Positions 1 to 8,532 of a stretch of DNA of 44,223 nucleotides are shown here, piece after piece. The DNA lies in assembly GCA_015057635.1 (NCBI GenBank), contig SVEB01000124.1, forward strand, positions 1-44,223, read 5' to 3'. Within the stretch, counting starts at the first letter, position 1. Every line of letters starts with the position of its first letter. The notes under the pieces were generated by a model. The model did not search any database. It was not told the origin of the DNA and was given only the letters and a program-made list of their open reading frames with translations. A program made the position numbers and the translations under genes. The stretch comes from Lachnospiraceae bacterium. GTDB lineage: Bacteria > Bacillota > Clostridia > Lachnospirales > Lachnospiraceae.

Positions 1-1155
1 AAGCCATTTGAAGAATGTGAGGTTCCGGAAGAGATTACCCTAAAGCGGGAAAAGAAAGAAAAAAGAGAAGCCGCGAAAGAACAAAAGAAAGAAATGGTGA
101 CAAAGCCAAAGAGAAATTCTGCAGCAGCTGTGAAGAAAATGCAGAAGCAGTTAGAAGGGCTTGCACTCATTGAAACATTTATCGGTGATGTCTTAAAAAC
201 AGGGCTTGCATCCTTAACCGGCAATAGCATCAAGACATATAAAGATTTAGCAACTCAGATGGGAGATTATTATCTGCCGGGGCCACAGAGCATTATGAAC
301 GGAATCTTATATGATGTGAACGCACTACGGGAGGATAACGAAAATGAATCGGTTACTTACATAAGCATGATGAATCGAATCAAACAGTTATACAGCATTG
401 TCAAGAAAGGAAGAGTATTCTTACAGGAGAAGATTGAGAACAAGCAAGTACCGCTTGAGGATTCTGTTTTGTATGAGGATCTTGGATATGTGTGGAAGTT
501 AGATCAGTTAGATGAACTTGGACTATATAAAGACGATGCGGATATCGTGCAGTTAAGTTTTAATGTAGTAAGAGATGATATCAAAGCGCAATATGATGAT
601 CTTGGATATTGGATTGATCTGAATGATGGCACTATCAGCAAGTCAGAGAATTTCCGTCCGTTTAGAGCGGTGAAACACATGAAAGAGGACGATACCGTGT
701 TTCAGTGTGTGAATGCAAAACGTCTTTATTTCTATCCTGGCAATGCAAATAAGCGTATTCGGTATGATGAATTTACAATGAGAGATGTGACAGCAGCAGA
801 TTGTATGAAAATCATCTCTTATGCAAAAGATGATCTGTCCATCCTTGTAAAGGAAGCAAAGAATCAGATTAAAAATGTGTTAGCGGACCAGACCATAGTA
901 TCCTTACTAAAAGTAAAGCAGATTGGAAAGGTAGGGGATCTCTATGTATTAGAAGATACATTAGGCAATCAGATTGAATTAAGAAATGCCACAGGTGCTA
1001 GTACCTTACAGAGCATTCCATTCCTTCCGGATCATTCTTTACTAAAAGACCAGGTTATGACAATTGAAATTGCATATGAAGCAATGACAAATAAGATGGT
1101 AGCGATTCTGCACTCTATTATTACGAATGAGCAGATCATAAGACTTGTTTATTAG
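1..1155 (+). CDS. C-terminal part of a probable SWIM zinc-finger family protein (5' end outside window)
   Basis: The frame is open from base 1, so the gene begins upstream; the ATG at 94 lacks a ribosome binding site and is internal. The visible 384 residues start with a Lys/Glu-rich charged stretch and continue into a mixed alpha/beta region with no membrane segment. No CxC...CxH SWIM motif lies in the visible part. The SWIM assignment is an inference from context: in related operons a SWIM zinc-finger protein commonly accompanies the MoxR, DUF5682 and VWA genes found just downstream. The stop is 14 bp before the next gene, whose AAAGGAGAG site follows directly, so co-transcription is likely. 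Which function it has cannot be told from this part. Confidence 0.55.
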   Translation, partial: KPFEECEVPEEITLKREKKEKREAAKEQKKEMVTKPKRNSAAAVKKMQKQLEGLALIETFIGDVLKTGLASLTGNSIKTYKDLATQMGDYYLPGPQSIMNGILYDVNALREDNENESVTYISMMNRIKQLYSIVKKGRVFLQEKIENKQVPLEDSVLYEDLGYVWKLDQLDELGLYKDDADIVQLSFNVVRDDIKAQYDDLGYWIDLNDGTISKSENFRPFRAVKHMKEDDTVFQCVNAKRLYFYPGNANKRIRYDEFTMRDVTAADCMKIISYAKDDLSILVKEAKNQIKNVLADQTIVSLLKVKQIGKVGDLYVLEDTLGNQIELRNATGASTLQSIPFLPDHSLLKDQVMTIEIAYEAMTNKMVAILHSIITNEQIIRLVY

Positions 1156-1169
1156 AAAGGAGAGATACC

Positions 1170-1844
1170 ATGGGCATACCAATCATCACACAACTAAAGG
1201 AACAGATCGAGCAGGTAGGAATTGCGGGGTTTACAGCTTCTGCTGAGAATTTTCGATTGCAAAAGGCAGTGGATGAATTAGAACGCAATAAAAGCAAAAG
1301 TCCTGTTTTAAATAAAATTTATCAGAAAGCAGCTACAATCACAGAACAGATTCAAAATGAGGATCCGGCTGGATTTCTTGAAACTATGACACTTGTGGAT
1401 GCAGTTGATTTAACACAGGCAGACCTTTTTCATGCATCAGAAGAAGAAATCTTACCCATTAAGGAGAACGAGCAAAAAGAAACGGAAGAGAAATCGATTC
1501 TTCATTGTAACTCCACGTATCGGGAGATTGCCTGCTATAAAGAGCTTCTAACGAATCGCGGCAGTGGACGATATGTAGTTTTACAGAACGCCTATGAGGA
1601 AGAAAATCCTGTGTTAAATGACTACCGGATGATTCCTTACATCATTGGGGCACTTTCGGATCCTTATGGTGAAATAGCGGATTTAGCGGCAAAGATAGCA
1701 GTACGATATGGAACATGCATTCTGCCATTGGTAAAAGAAAGTGCTAATCTAAAGAGAAAACGGGATATGCAAAGAAGAGTCGAGCTGATTTCTTCGGTTG
1801 CAGGAGAGGCAGAAGCAGAACAATTTCTTGCTAGTTTAAAGTAA
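1170..1844 (+). CDS. Unknown helical protein of the MoxR/VWA operon
   Basis: A 224-residue soluble protein that I do not recognise. It is helical throughout, with an acidic Glu/Lys-rich linker at about residues 90-110. The C-terminal half, with the stretch MIPYIIGALSDPYGEIADLA at about residues 153-172, resembles one or two HEAT-like helical pairs, which suggests a scaffold or adaptor role. It has no signal peptide, membrane segment or catalytic motif that I can see. It starts at ATG 1170 behind AAAGGAGAGATACC and lies 38 bp before the MoxR gene, so it is probably a component of the same complex or pathway. That it is real follows from spacing, a good ribosome binding site and uninterrupted coding character. 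Confidence 0.7.
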   Translation: MGIPIITQLKEQIEQVGIAGFTASAENFRLQKAVDELERNKSKSPVLNKIYQKAATITEQIQNEDPAGFLETMTLVDAVDLTQADLFHASEEEILPIKENEQKETEEKSILHCNSTYREIACYKELLTNRGSGRYVVLQNAYEEENPVLNDYRMIPYIIGALSDPYGEIADLAAKIAVRYGTCILPLVKESANLKRKRDMQRRVELISSVAGEAEAEQFLASLK

Positions 1845-1882
1845 TAGATATCTGATAATAAATTCAATGAGGTGAGAACGAT

Positions 1883-2974
1883 ATGAGTACAACAACAGAT
1901 TTTCAAAGGCTGCCGGCAGAACAGCTCTTTCAAAAGGAAATTGATGCATTGATTGCAGCAGAAAAAGATCCGATACCGGAAGGATGGAAGATGTCTCCCC
2001 GTTCCGTTTTAACGTACATAACAGGCGGTAAGGTAGGCAATACCGAAATCACGCCAAAATATATGGGAAATGACCGTCTGGTTGAAATCGCAATCGCAAC
2101 GCTTGTGACAGATCGTGCCTTATTATTAATTGGTGAACCGGGAACTGCGAAATCCTGGTTGTCTGAGCATCTTGCAGCAGCCATTAACGGCGACTCCACA
2201 AAAGTAGTACAGGGAACTGCGGGAACAACGGAGGAGCAGGTTCGTTATTCCTGGAACTATGCAATGTTGATTGCAAATGGGCCCAGCAAAGAGGCGATGA
2301 TTAAAAGCCCGGTATATCGTGCGATGGAATCCGGTACAATTGCCAGATTTGAGGAAATCTCCCGCTGTGCATCTGAAGTACAGGATGCGCTGATCTCCAT
2401 TTTATCAGAAAAGAGAGTATCTGTTCCGGAATTAGCATATGAGCTTCCGGCAAAGAAGGGCTTCTCCATTATTGCAACAGCGAATACAAGGGATAAGGGC
2501 GTCAATGAAATGTCGGCAGCATTAAAGAGACGTTTTAATATCGTTGTTCTCCCGACACCATCCGATATTGAAACGGAAATCGATATTGTAAGAACACGTG
2601 TAAAACAGCTGTCCGATAATATATCTTTACGGGCAGAGATGCCAAGCAAGGAAGTAGTAAAAGATGTCGTAACGATCTTTCGAGAACTAAGAACCGGAAT
2701 GACATTAGACGGCACACAAAAGTTAAAGAGTACATCCGGCGTCTTATCTACGGCAGAAGCCATTTCTCTGTTAACAAATGGCATGGCGCTTGCCGCAAGC
2801 TTTGGAAATGGCACAATGTCGGAATATGATCTTGCAGCTGCTTTACAGGGAGCCGTTGTAAAGGATGAAGAGAAAGATAAGATAGCATGGAAAGAGTACT
2901 TAGAGAACATCATGAAGAAACGGGGATCGAAGTACTATGGACTATATAACGCCTGTAAGGAGTTGAATCCATGA
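1883..2974 (+). CDS. MoxR-type AAA+ ATPase
   Basis: A 363-residue AAA+ ATPase of the MoxR/RavA/BchI group. Visible motifs are Walker A GEPGTAKS at residues 84-91, a Walker B-like ARFEEIS at 154-160 with Glu-Glu in place of the usual Asp-Glu, a sensor-1 ATANTRDKG around residue 201, and an arginine-finger region ALKRRFN at 213-219. Proteins of this group work as hexamers that remodel a partner, often one with a von Willebrand A domain, sometimes to insert a metal or to activate an enzyme. The VWA partner is two genes downstream. The start at 1883 follows GAGGTGAGAACGAT. Its TGA stop overlaps the next ATG in an ATGA arrangement, a sign of translational coupling. The client is unknown. Confidence 0.92.
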   Translation: MSTTTDFQRLPAEQLFQKEIDALIAAEKDPIPEGWKMSPRSVLTYITGGKVGNTEITPKYMGNDRLVEIAIATLVTDRALLLIGEPGTAKSWLSEHLAAAINGDSTKVVQGTAGTTEEQVRYSWNYAMLIANGPSKEAMIKSPVYRAMESGTIARFEEISRCASEVQDALISILSEKRVSVPELAYELPAKKGFSIIATANTRDKGVNEMSAALKRRFNIVVLPTPSDIETEIDIVRTRVKQLSDNISLRAEMPSKEVVKDVVTIFRELRTGMTLDGTQKLKSTSGVLSTAEAISLLTNGMALAASFGNGTMSEYDLAAALQGAVVKDEEKDKIAWKEYLENIMKKRGSKYYGLYNACKELNP

Positions 2975-5352
2975 TCACATACTTTGGAATCCGGCATTTA
3001 TCACCTTCAGGTGCCATGCACCTAAGAAGGCTCTTAGATGAAAAAAATCCGGATATCGTATTAGTGGAAGGGCCCAGTGACCTAAATGAGCTGATGGATG
3101 ATGTATGCAATCCAAAATCGATTCCGCCGATCGCGATTATGGCATATAGCGAGTCAATTCCGATTCAAAGCATTCTCTATCCATTTGCGGAGTATTCGCC
3201 GGAATATCAGGCGATCTTGTGGGCAAAACAAAATAAGAAGGAATGCAGGTTTATCGACCTGCCCTCTCAGACGTTTCTTTCTCTTGCTAAAATAAAAGCG
3301 GAAAAGAAACAGGAGGAACTGCTACGTAAAAAGGAACAACATATGTCTGATGATATAGAGGGGCATACAGAGGATGAAATAGATTTATTAGATGGTAATA
3401 CTGATTCATTGAGTGGTGATAGAGATTCGCTAGATAGTGATATAGATTCACCGGATGATGCGAATATTTATGACCGTATTGCTAGGCTCTCTGGCGAAAT
3501 CGATCATGAAACATACTGGGAACGTACTTTTGAACATAATCTGGAGCCAGGCAGCTATCTTAAAGGCGTAACGGAGTACGGAAAAGAAATCCGGAACTTA
3601 AGCAATGATACCAAAGAGGAGCAGGCTAAAAATCTTCTTCGGGAAGCATTTATGAAACGTATGATTGTGGATGCAGTCAAGGAAGGATATGCGGAGGAAA
3701 AAATCGTAGTTGTTACCGGAGCATTCCATGTGGAAGGACTAAAGGTATGTAAGCCATTAACTCTTGCGGACATAAAAAAGCTTCCTAGACTTCCGAGCAA
3801 GCACACCTTGATGCCGTATTCCTATTATCGGTTATCCTCCATGTCCGGTTATGGTGCAGGAAATAATGCGCCTGCTTACTATGAGCTGCTTTGGAAAGGC
3901 ATGATTGGGCAGGATATGGAAAAGCCGATGTATGAGTATCTTGCCGGAATCGCCGCTTACCTAAGAGAAAAAGGCGCTTTCTGTTCATCAGCGGAGGTGA
4001 TTGAGGCAGTTCGTTTAGCAAGAGTACTTGCATCTATAAAAGGTGGATGCATGCCTGTACTCAGTGATTTAAGAGATGCCGCTATGACATGTTTGGGGCA
4101 TGGAGATATGGCGGAAATCAGCATTGCAGTGGCCGCAAATGAGGTCGGAACCAAGATCGGATCTCTTCCGGAGGGCATAAGCCGTACTTCGGTTCAGGAA
4201 GACTTTTACCGGCAGTTATCGAATCTCCGACTGGATTCCTATAAGACGGTAGTCAAAAATGACTTAAGGCTTGACCTTAGGGAGAAGACAACGGTAAAAA
4301 CAGAGAGTGCCGCATTTATGGATCTGTATCGTTCATTTTTCCTGCACCGGCTTAGCGCCCTCGGTATCCACTTTGCGAAAAAGCAGGCCGTAATGCAGGA
4401 GAATGCCACCTGGGCAGAAAGCTGGGAACTTGCCTGGACACCGGAAGCGGAAATCGAGATTGTAGAAATTGCTTTAAAAGGGGATACAATCGAGCAGGCG
4501 GTTGCATTTTCACTAAAGGAGCAGTTGGATTCCATAACCTCCATAACGGAAGCGGCTTCCATCTTAGAGCAGGCTTGCATGTGTGGCATGCCGGAATCTA
4601 TTTCCCATGCTACGAACGTCTTGCAGGCGCTGGCAATCGATGCATCTGCTGTTGATACGATTGCAGATACCGCCTATAAGCTGTCAGGGATGCTTCGATT
4701 TGGTACAATCAGGCGTCTTGAACTAAAGCCACTTGAGCCAATCCTGTCACAGCTTTACCTTCGTTCTTGTCTGTTACTTCCAACCAGCTGTAACTGCAAC
4801 AATGCAGCAGTAGGAAGTATTGTTGATGCAATCCGTTCCTTAAATGAGATATCGTTAAATCATGATTTCCTCGATGAGAAGATATGGCTTGATGTGCTGT
4901 CTGAATTATCGAATCGAGATGATATCAATTCCAAAGCCTCTGGTTTTGCAACTGCTATTTTATTAGAACGTGGCAAGATCACGAATGAATTACTGCATGC
5001 AGAGGTAAGCAGGCGTCTGTCAAAGGGAACCCCTGCTGATTTAGGTGCAGCATGGTTTGAGGGACTTGCGCTTAAAAATCGCTATGTCCTAATCTCTCGA
5101 TTATCTTTATGGTCGCAGCTAAGTGATTATATTGATGCATTAGACGAGGAAGAGTTCAAACGTGCATTAGTATTCCTTCGCCGTGCCTTTATGGATTTCT
5201 CGCCAAAAGAGAGAAATAGCATTGCTGAAAATCTGGGTGAGGTCTGGGGATTTGAACCGGATGAAGTAAGCGAGGTGTTGCAGAATGCAATGACAGAAGA
5301 AGAGATATCCAAATTAGATGATCTGGATGACTTTGATTTTGATGATCTGTAA
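2971..5352 (+). CDS. DUF5682-family protein with TraB/ChaN-like N-terminal domain
   Basis: A 793-residue cytoplasmic protein. The N-terminus reads GIRHLSPSGA (residues 6-15), then PDIVLVEGPSD (27-37), and a later VVVTGAFHVEGL (246-257). These match the pattern of the TraB/ChaN/Tiki superfamily, in which paired Gly-x-His and Glu-Gly motifs form an active or ligand-binding site; here the family is DUF5682, known mainly from MoxR-VWA operons. Residues about 125-166 form an acidic Asp/Ser-rich low-complexity insert. The remaining ~500 residues are largely helical without recognised motifs. The gene overlaps the MoxR stop by four bases and precedes the VWA gene by 20 bp. The enzymatic activity is unknown; a hydrolase role is only an inference from the superfamily. 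Confidence 0.82.
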   Translation: MITYFGIRHLSPSGAMHLRRLLDEKNPDIVLVEGPSDLNELMDDVCNPKSIPPIAIMAYSESIPIQSILYPFAEYSPEYQAILWAKQNKKECRFIDLPSQTFLSLAKIKAEKKQEELLRKKEQHMSDDIEGHTEDEIDLLDGNTDSLSGDRDSLDSDIDSPDDANIYDRIARLSGEIDHETYWERTFEHNLEPGSYLKGVTEYGKEIRNLSNDTKEEQAKNLLREAFMKRMIVDAVKEGYAEEKIVVVTGAFHVEGLKVCKPLTLADIKKLPRLPSKHTLMPYSYYRLSSMSGYGAGNNAPAYYELLWKGMIGQDMEKPMYEYLAGIAAYLREKGAFCSSAEVIEAVRLARVLASIKGGCMPVLSDLRDAAMTCLGHGDMAEISIAVAANEVGTKIGSLPEGISRTSVQEDFYRQLSNLRLDSYKTVVKNDLRLDLREKTTVKTESAAFMDLYRSFFLHRLSALGIHFAKKQAVMQENATWAESWELAWTPEAEIEIVEIALKGDTIEQAVAFSLKEQLDSITSITEAASILEQACMCGMPESISHATNVLQALAIDASAVDTIADTAYKLSGMLRFGTIRRLELKPLEPILSQLYLRSCLLLPTSCNCNNAAVGSIVDAIRSLNEISLNHDFLDEKIWLDVLSELSNRDDINSKASGFATAILLERGKITNELLHAEVSRRLSKGTPADLGAAWFEGLALKNRYVLISRLSLWSQLSDYIDALDEEEFKRALVFLRRAFMDFSPKERNSIAENLGEVWGFEPDEVSEVLQNAMTEEEISKLDDLDDFDFDDL

Positions 5353-5372
5353 GAGGGGAGGGAGAAAAATAA

Positions 5373-6554
5373 ATGGAACAAAGTGAGAAAGTTCATGCAA
5401 TTGCTCCACAAAGGCTAAAAAGATGGCGTCTGATTCTTGGTAAGGAGAGCGAGAATACATTAGGAAATATGTCAAAAGACGAAATCTCTCTTTCAAGAGA
5501 GCAGACATTAATGGATCAGGCATTAGCCGCCCTTTATGATAATACAGAAGGGGCTGATACTTTGCTTGGAGCTGGGTATGGAGCAAGCAATCCGAATGTA
5601 TCAAAATGGCTTGGGGATATTCGAACTTTATTTGATAAAGAGATTGTTACCGTCATTCAAAATGATGCAATTGAGAGAAAAGGCTTAAAGCAGCTTCTAT
5701 TTGAACCGGAAATGTTAGAGAAGGTTGAACCGAATATCGGACTTGCTTCCACTCTCTTAACATTAAAAAATCAGATTCCAAAACGGTCAAAGGAGAGCGT
5801 ACGTGCCTTTATTCAAAAAATTGTAGAAGAGATCAATCGCTCTATGGAACATGATCTAAGGCGTGCTGTCACAGCGGCTCTAAACAAAAGACAGCATTCC
5901 AGTCTTCCAAGCGCAAGCGCCATCGACTATAAATGCACCATTGAGCGAAATCTAAAGAATTATAATAAAACATTAAAAACGATTGTGCCGGATCGCGTCT
6001 TCTTCTATGACAGGGCAAGCAAGATGAATAAATGGAATGTGATCCTTGACATTGATCAGTCAGGTTCCATGAGCGAATCGGTTATCTATTCTTCCGTCAT
6101 GTCCTGCATCTTAGCAAGCATGAATTCCGTGAAAACCCATATTGTCGCATTTGATACGGAAGTAGTGGACCTGACAGAAAAGTCAGATGATCCGGTGGAT
6201 TTATTATACGGTTTTAATCTTGGAGGTGGAACTGATATCAACAAATCAGTCGCTTACTGTGAGCAGTTTATCGAAACTCCAAAGAAAACCTTATTGTTCT
6301 TAATTACCGATCTATGCGAAGGTGGGAACAGCGCAGCATTGATTCGAAGACTAGGGGAAATCAAGCAGGCAGGCGTGACAGTAATATGTCTGCTTGCAAT
6401 CGCAGATAAGGGCACTCCTTATTACGATAAGGATATGACAAACCGGGTTGCAAAACTTGGCATCCCTTGCTTTGCCTGTACCCCTGAGAAATTGCCACAG
6501 CTGTTTGAGGCTGCACTAAAAGGACATGAATTAAGCCAGTTTAGCAAAAAATAA
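5373..6554 (+). CDS. VWA domain protein, MoxR partner
   Basis: A 393-residue protein whose C-terminal part is a von Willebrand factor A domain with an intact metal-ion-dependent adhesion site: DQSGSMS at residues 228-234, the Thr of GGGTD at 287, and the Asp of LITDLCEGG at 313. The N-terminal 200 residues are helical and hold no known motif. No signal peptide or membrane anchor is present, so it acts in the cytoplasm. MoxR ATPases typically pair with such VWA proteins, as in BchI/BchD chelatases and RavA/ViaA. It is the last gene of the operon: the stop lies only 5 bp from the convergent AraC gene and I see no hairpin terminator between them. Confidence 0.92.
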   Translation: MEQSEKVHAIAPQRLKRWRLILGKESENTLGNMSKDEISLSREQTLMDQALAALYDNTEGADTLLGAGYGASNPNVSKWLGDIRTLFDKEIVTVIQNDAIERKGLKQLLFEPEMLEKVEPNIGLASTLLTLKNQIPKRSKESVRAFIQKIVEEINRSMEHDLRRAVTAALNKRQHSSLPSASAIDYKCTIERNLKNYNKTLKTIVPDRVFFYDRASKMNKWNVILDIDQSGSMSESVIYSSVMSCILASMNSVKTHIVAFDTEVVDLTEKSDDPVDLLYGFNLGGGTDINKSVAYCEQFIETPKKTLLFLITDLCEGGNSAALIRRLGEIKQAGVTVICLLAIADKGTPYYDKDMTNRVAKLGIPCFACTPEKLPQLFEAALKGHELSQFSKK

Positions 6555-6559
6555 GAAGT

Positions 6560-7330
6560 TTATGACTGCAGGTATGCTTTCCGATATTGTAGTGGAGAGA
6601 TGGAAAACGTCTTTTTAAATACATAGCAAAAATAGTTACAGCTGCCAAAACCGGACTGTTCTGCGATATCGGTAATCGAAAGCGTGGTTTTGGTCAGCAG
6701 TCTCTGTGCATATTTTATCTTATAGTTTAGCAGAAAATTTGAATAAGAAGTACCAAGCCTTACTGTAAACAGCCTTGAGAGATGGCCCGGTGAAACATTA
6801 ACTGCCGCTGCAAGAGTTTCAAGGCTTGGATCTTCCGAAAAATGATGTTCTATATATTGCAGAGCAGTAAGTATCATATCGCTGCACACTGTATCCGGTA
6901 TGGATGTGGTGGCAGCCTTTTTTTGTCCTCGAATCACCTCAATAAATAAATGATTTAATAATCCTTCTAATACAAAGTTAGAATGCTTATCAAAATTAGC
7001 ATATTCCTGCTCCAAAAGCTCCTCAAACGTATTCCTTCCAATATGCCCAATCAGATTTTTCACAGCACGCTCATTGAATTGAACCCGTGAACCAGTGACC
7101 AGATCTTTTGATATGTATTCCGATCGATGATATAAATTCTTATCAATCAGTATAAAATCTCCCGGAGAGACAGCTACCGTCTTACCTAATGTGACAATCA
7201 TAGATTCCCCGGTACGTCTTAAACCTGCTCCATAATAATCATTGTATAATTCCATGCCAGGCATAGAATAGGTTCCTTTTCTGCTGCTTGGCACAGCTCT
7301 TATATTCTCATCCGATAATAGTGGTTTCAT
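6560..7330 (-). CDS. AraC-family transcriptional regulator
   Basis: A 256-residue regulator with an N-terminal cupin-like ligand-binding half (residues about 20-110) and a C-terminal double helix-turn-helix domain (about 155-256). The HTH shows the typical AraC signature: SPGHLSRLF in the first unit and SITDIAEQSGFGSCNYFCYVFKK then SPLQYRK in the second. The start at 7330 follows a GAGGT ribosome binding site. It is transcribed divergently from the damaged esterase gene across a 266-bp region with nested inverted repeats, so that gene was plausibly its target. A sugar or oligosaccharide inducer is common for such cupin-AraC proteins, but nothing here fixes the ligand. Confidence 0.93.
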   Translation of the reverse strand: MKPLLSDENIRAVPSSRKGTYSMPGMELYNDYYGAGLRRTGESMIVTLGKTVAVSPGDFILIDKNLYHRSEYISKDLVTGSRVQFNERAVKNLIGHIGRNTFEELLEQEYANFDKHSNFVLEGLLNHLFIEVIRGQKKAATTSIPDTVCSDMILTALQYIEHHFSEDPSLETLAAAVNVSPGHLSRLFTVRLGTSYSNFLLNYKIKYAQRLLTKTTLSITDIAEQSGFGSCNYFCYVFKKTFSISPLQYRKAYLQS

Positions 7331-7358
7331 ATATTTAACCTCATAGTAGATATGTTAT

Positions 7359-7439
7359 ATACCACAATATATCTTAGAATCTTAAAAATCAACAATATTA
7401 CTGGGAATATTGAAAGAAAATATATATTTTATGTGGTAT
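7359..7439. promoter_or_regulatory. Nested inverted repeats between AraC regulator and esterase
   Basis: ATACCACA at 7359-7366 is matched by its exact inverse TGTGGTAT at 7432-7439. Inside it lies a second perfect inverted repeat, CAATATT at 7393-7399 and AATATTG at 7406-7412. Both are centred near 7400, midway in the divergent promoter region, a reasonable place for an AraC-type operator. Function is inferred from position and symmetry only. Confidence 0.4.
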
Positions 7440-7596
7440 GGTTAATGTATCTAGTTATTGCAGGTGCATCCAATTACAAGTAGTGCATTTTAATTATAAT
7501 CCGTATATCAGATTATAGAGAGAGCATTTAAAGATAACCAGTGCATCCAATAATAGTTAGTTTGTTTAATGCTAGTTAACGAAAGTGGTTTTAAAA

Positions 7597-8378
7597 ATGA
7601 ATTATTTTAGAAAAAACTGCTTGCAGCAGCTATCGTCTGTTGCTGTCTTTTATCTGCTTGTGATTCTAAGAATCAGCCGGTAGACAATATGAGAGACTAT
7701 TATACGGTAGAGCATGAGTCTGATTTTACCGTAATGCAAACAGAAGAACCAATTACATATGTCGATATTCAATATGATGATGAAAACGAACTTAAAATGG
7801 ATGTATATATGGCTAAGGAAGCGGATAGCAGCAGACGTCCTGCCATTATCCTGATGCATGGCGGCGGTTTAGTAAGAGGCGATAAAGTGACGGACAACCT
7901 TACAAAGAGTATTGTGGTGGATCTGGCCAAGATGGGGTATGTAACATTCGATGTGAATTACCGATTAGCCGAAAAGGCAAGTGATACAGCACTAAGAAAT
8001 GCATGTAAAGATATTGCAGCAGCATGTAATTACATTCAGATGAATGCTGATGAGTATGGAATCGATCCGGAATATATCGCAATCGGGGGATATTCATCCG
8101 GTGCACTGATTGCGTTGGAAGTAGCCTATTCAAATGATAAAAATATAAATATCGATCAGGATGCAATATTTGCAGTTATTGATCTTGCGGGCGGTGCTTT
8201 ATCATTTGGAAACCCTGATAGCAACGATGCTCCTTGTCTGATTCTGCATGGAACAGAAGATACAATAGTACCTTATTCCCACAGTAAAAAATATCCTCAG
8301 ATACCATCAAAGGTAGAGTACCGCCTTTCTGAACGAGGAGAATCTCTTGTATCGATTCTCGTTGCTATGTGCGAATGA
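7597..8378 (+). pseudogene. Broken lipoprotein esterase (alpha/beta hydrolase fold)
   Basis: The longest intact frame, from ATG 7689, gives an alpha/beta-hydrolase core of 229 residues: oxyanion-hole HGGG (57-60), nucleophile elbow GYSSG (134-138, Ser136) and acid loop HGTEDTIVP (Asp191). Reading the same frame upstream from 7611 gives KKLLAAA...LLSAC, a classic lipoprotein signal with lipobox, but it has no start codon and is closed by TAG at 7608. The only plausible ATG, at 7597, is out of frame by one base; one extra A in the A6 run at 7611-7616 would join the two. The C-terminus stops about 30 residues after the acid loop and lacks the catalytic His (GxxH region). I read this as a gene damaged at both ends, once a secreted carboxylesterase or acetylesterase lipoprotein. 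Confidence 0.72.
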
Positions 8379-8466
8379 GGTAGAAAACATAAGGAGGATT
8401 CTTTGGAAAATGATGATAGGTAGGAATAATGGGAGATTATTTTTTAAAATAAACGTATCTGTAAAT

Positions 8467-8508
8467 AAAAAACGAACTTTTTGCTATTAATAAAAAAGTT
8501 CGTTTTTT
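8467..8508. terminator. Bidirectional terminator
   Basis: A perfect 16-bp stem pairs the A6-CGAAC-T5 arm at 8467-8482 with its inverse at 8493-8508 around a 10-nt loop. U-runs arise on both strands, so it can end the esterase transcript (+) and the recombinase transcript (-), whose stop is at 8533. Confidence 0.85.
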
Positions 8509-8532
8509 GTGTTATTATCGAAATGTGAAATT

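Noticed and set aside
2257..2913. Long antisense open frame inside the MoxR gene (218 codons)
   Set aside because: It is the complement of a well-supported gene, has no ribosome binding site and its product is a Ser/Thr/Phe-rich string typical of reverse frames.
8389..8487. AAGGAGG followed by a short frame after the broken esterase
   Set aside because: Frames after it end within a few codons (TTG start) or run into the terminator stem (ATG start); probably leftover of a deleted gene.
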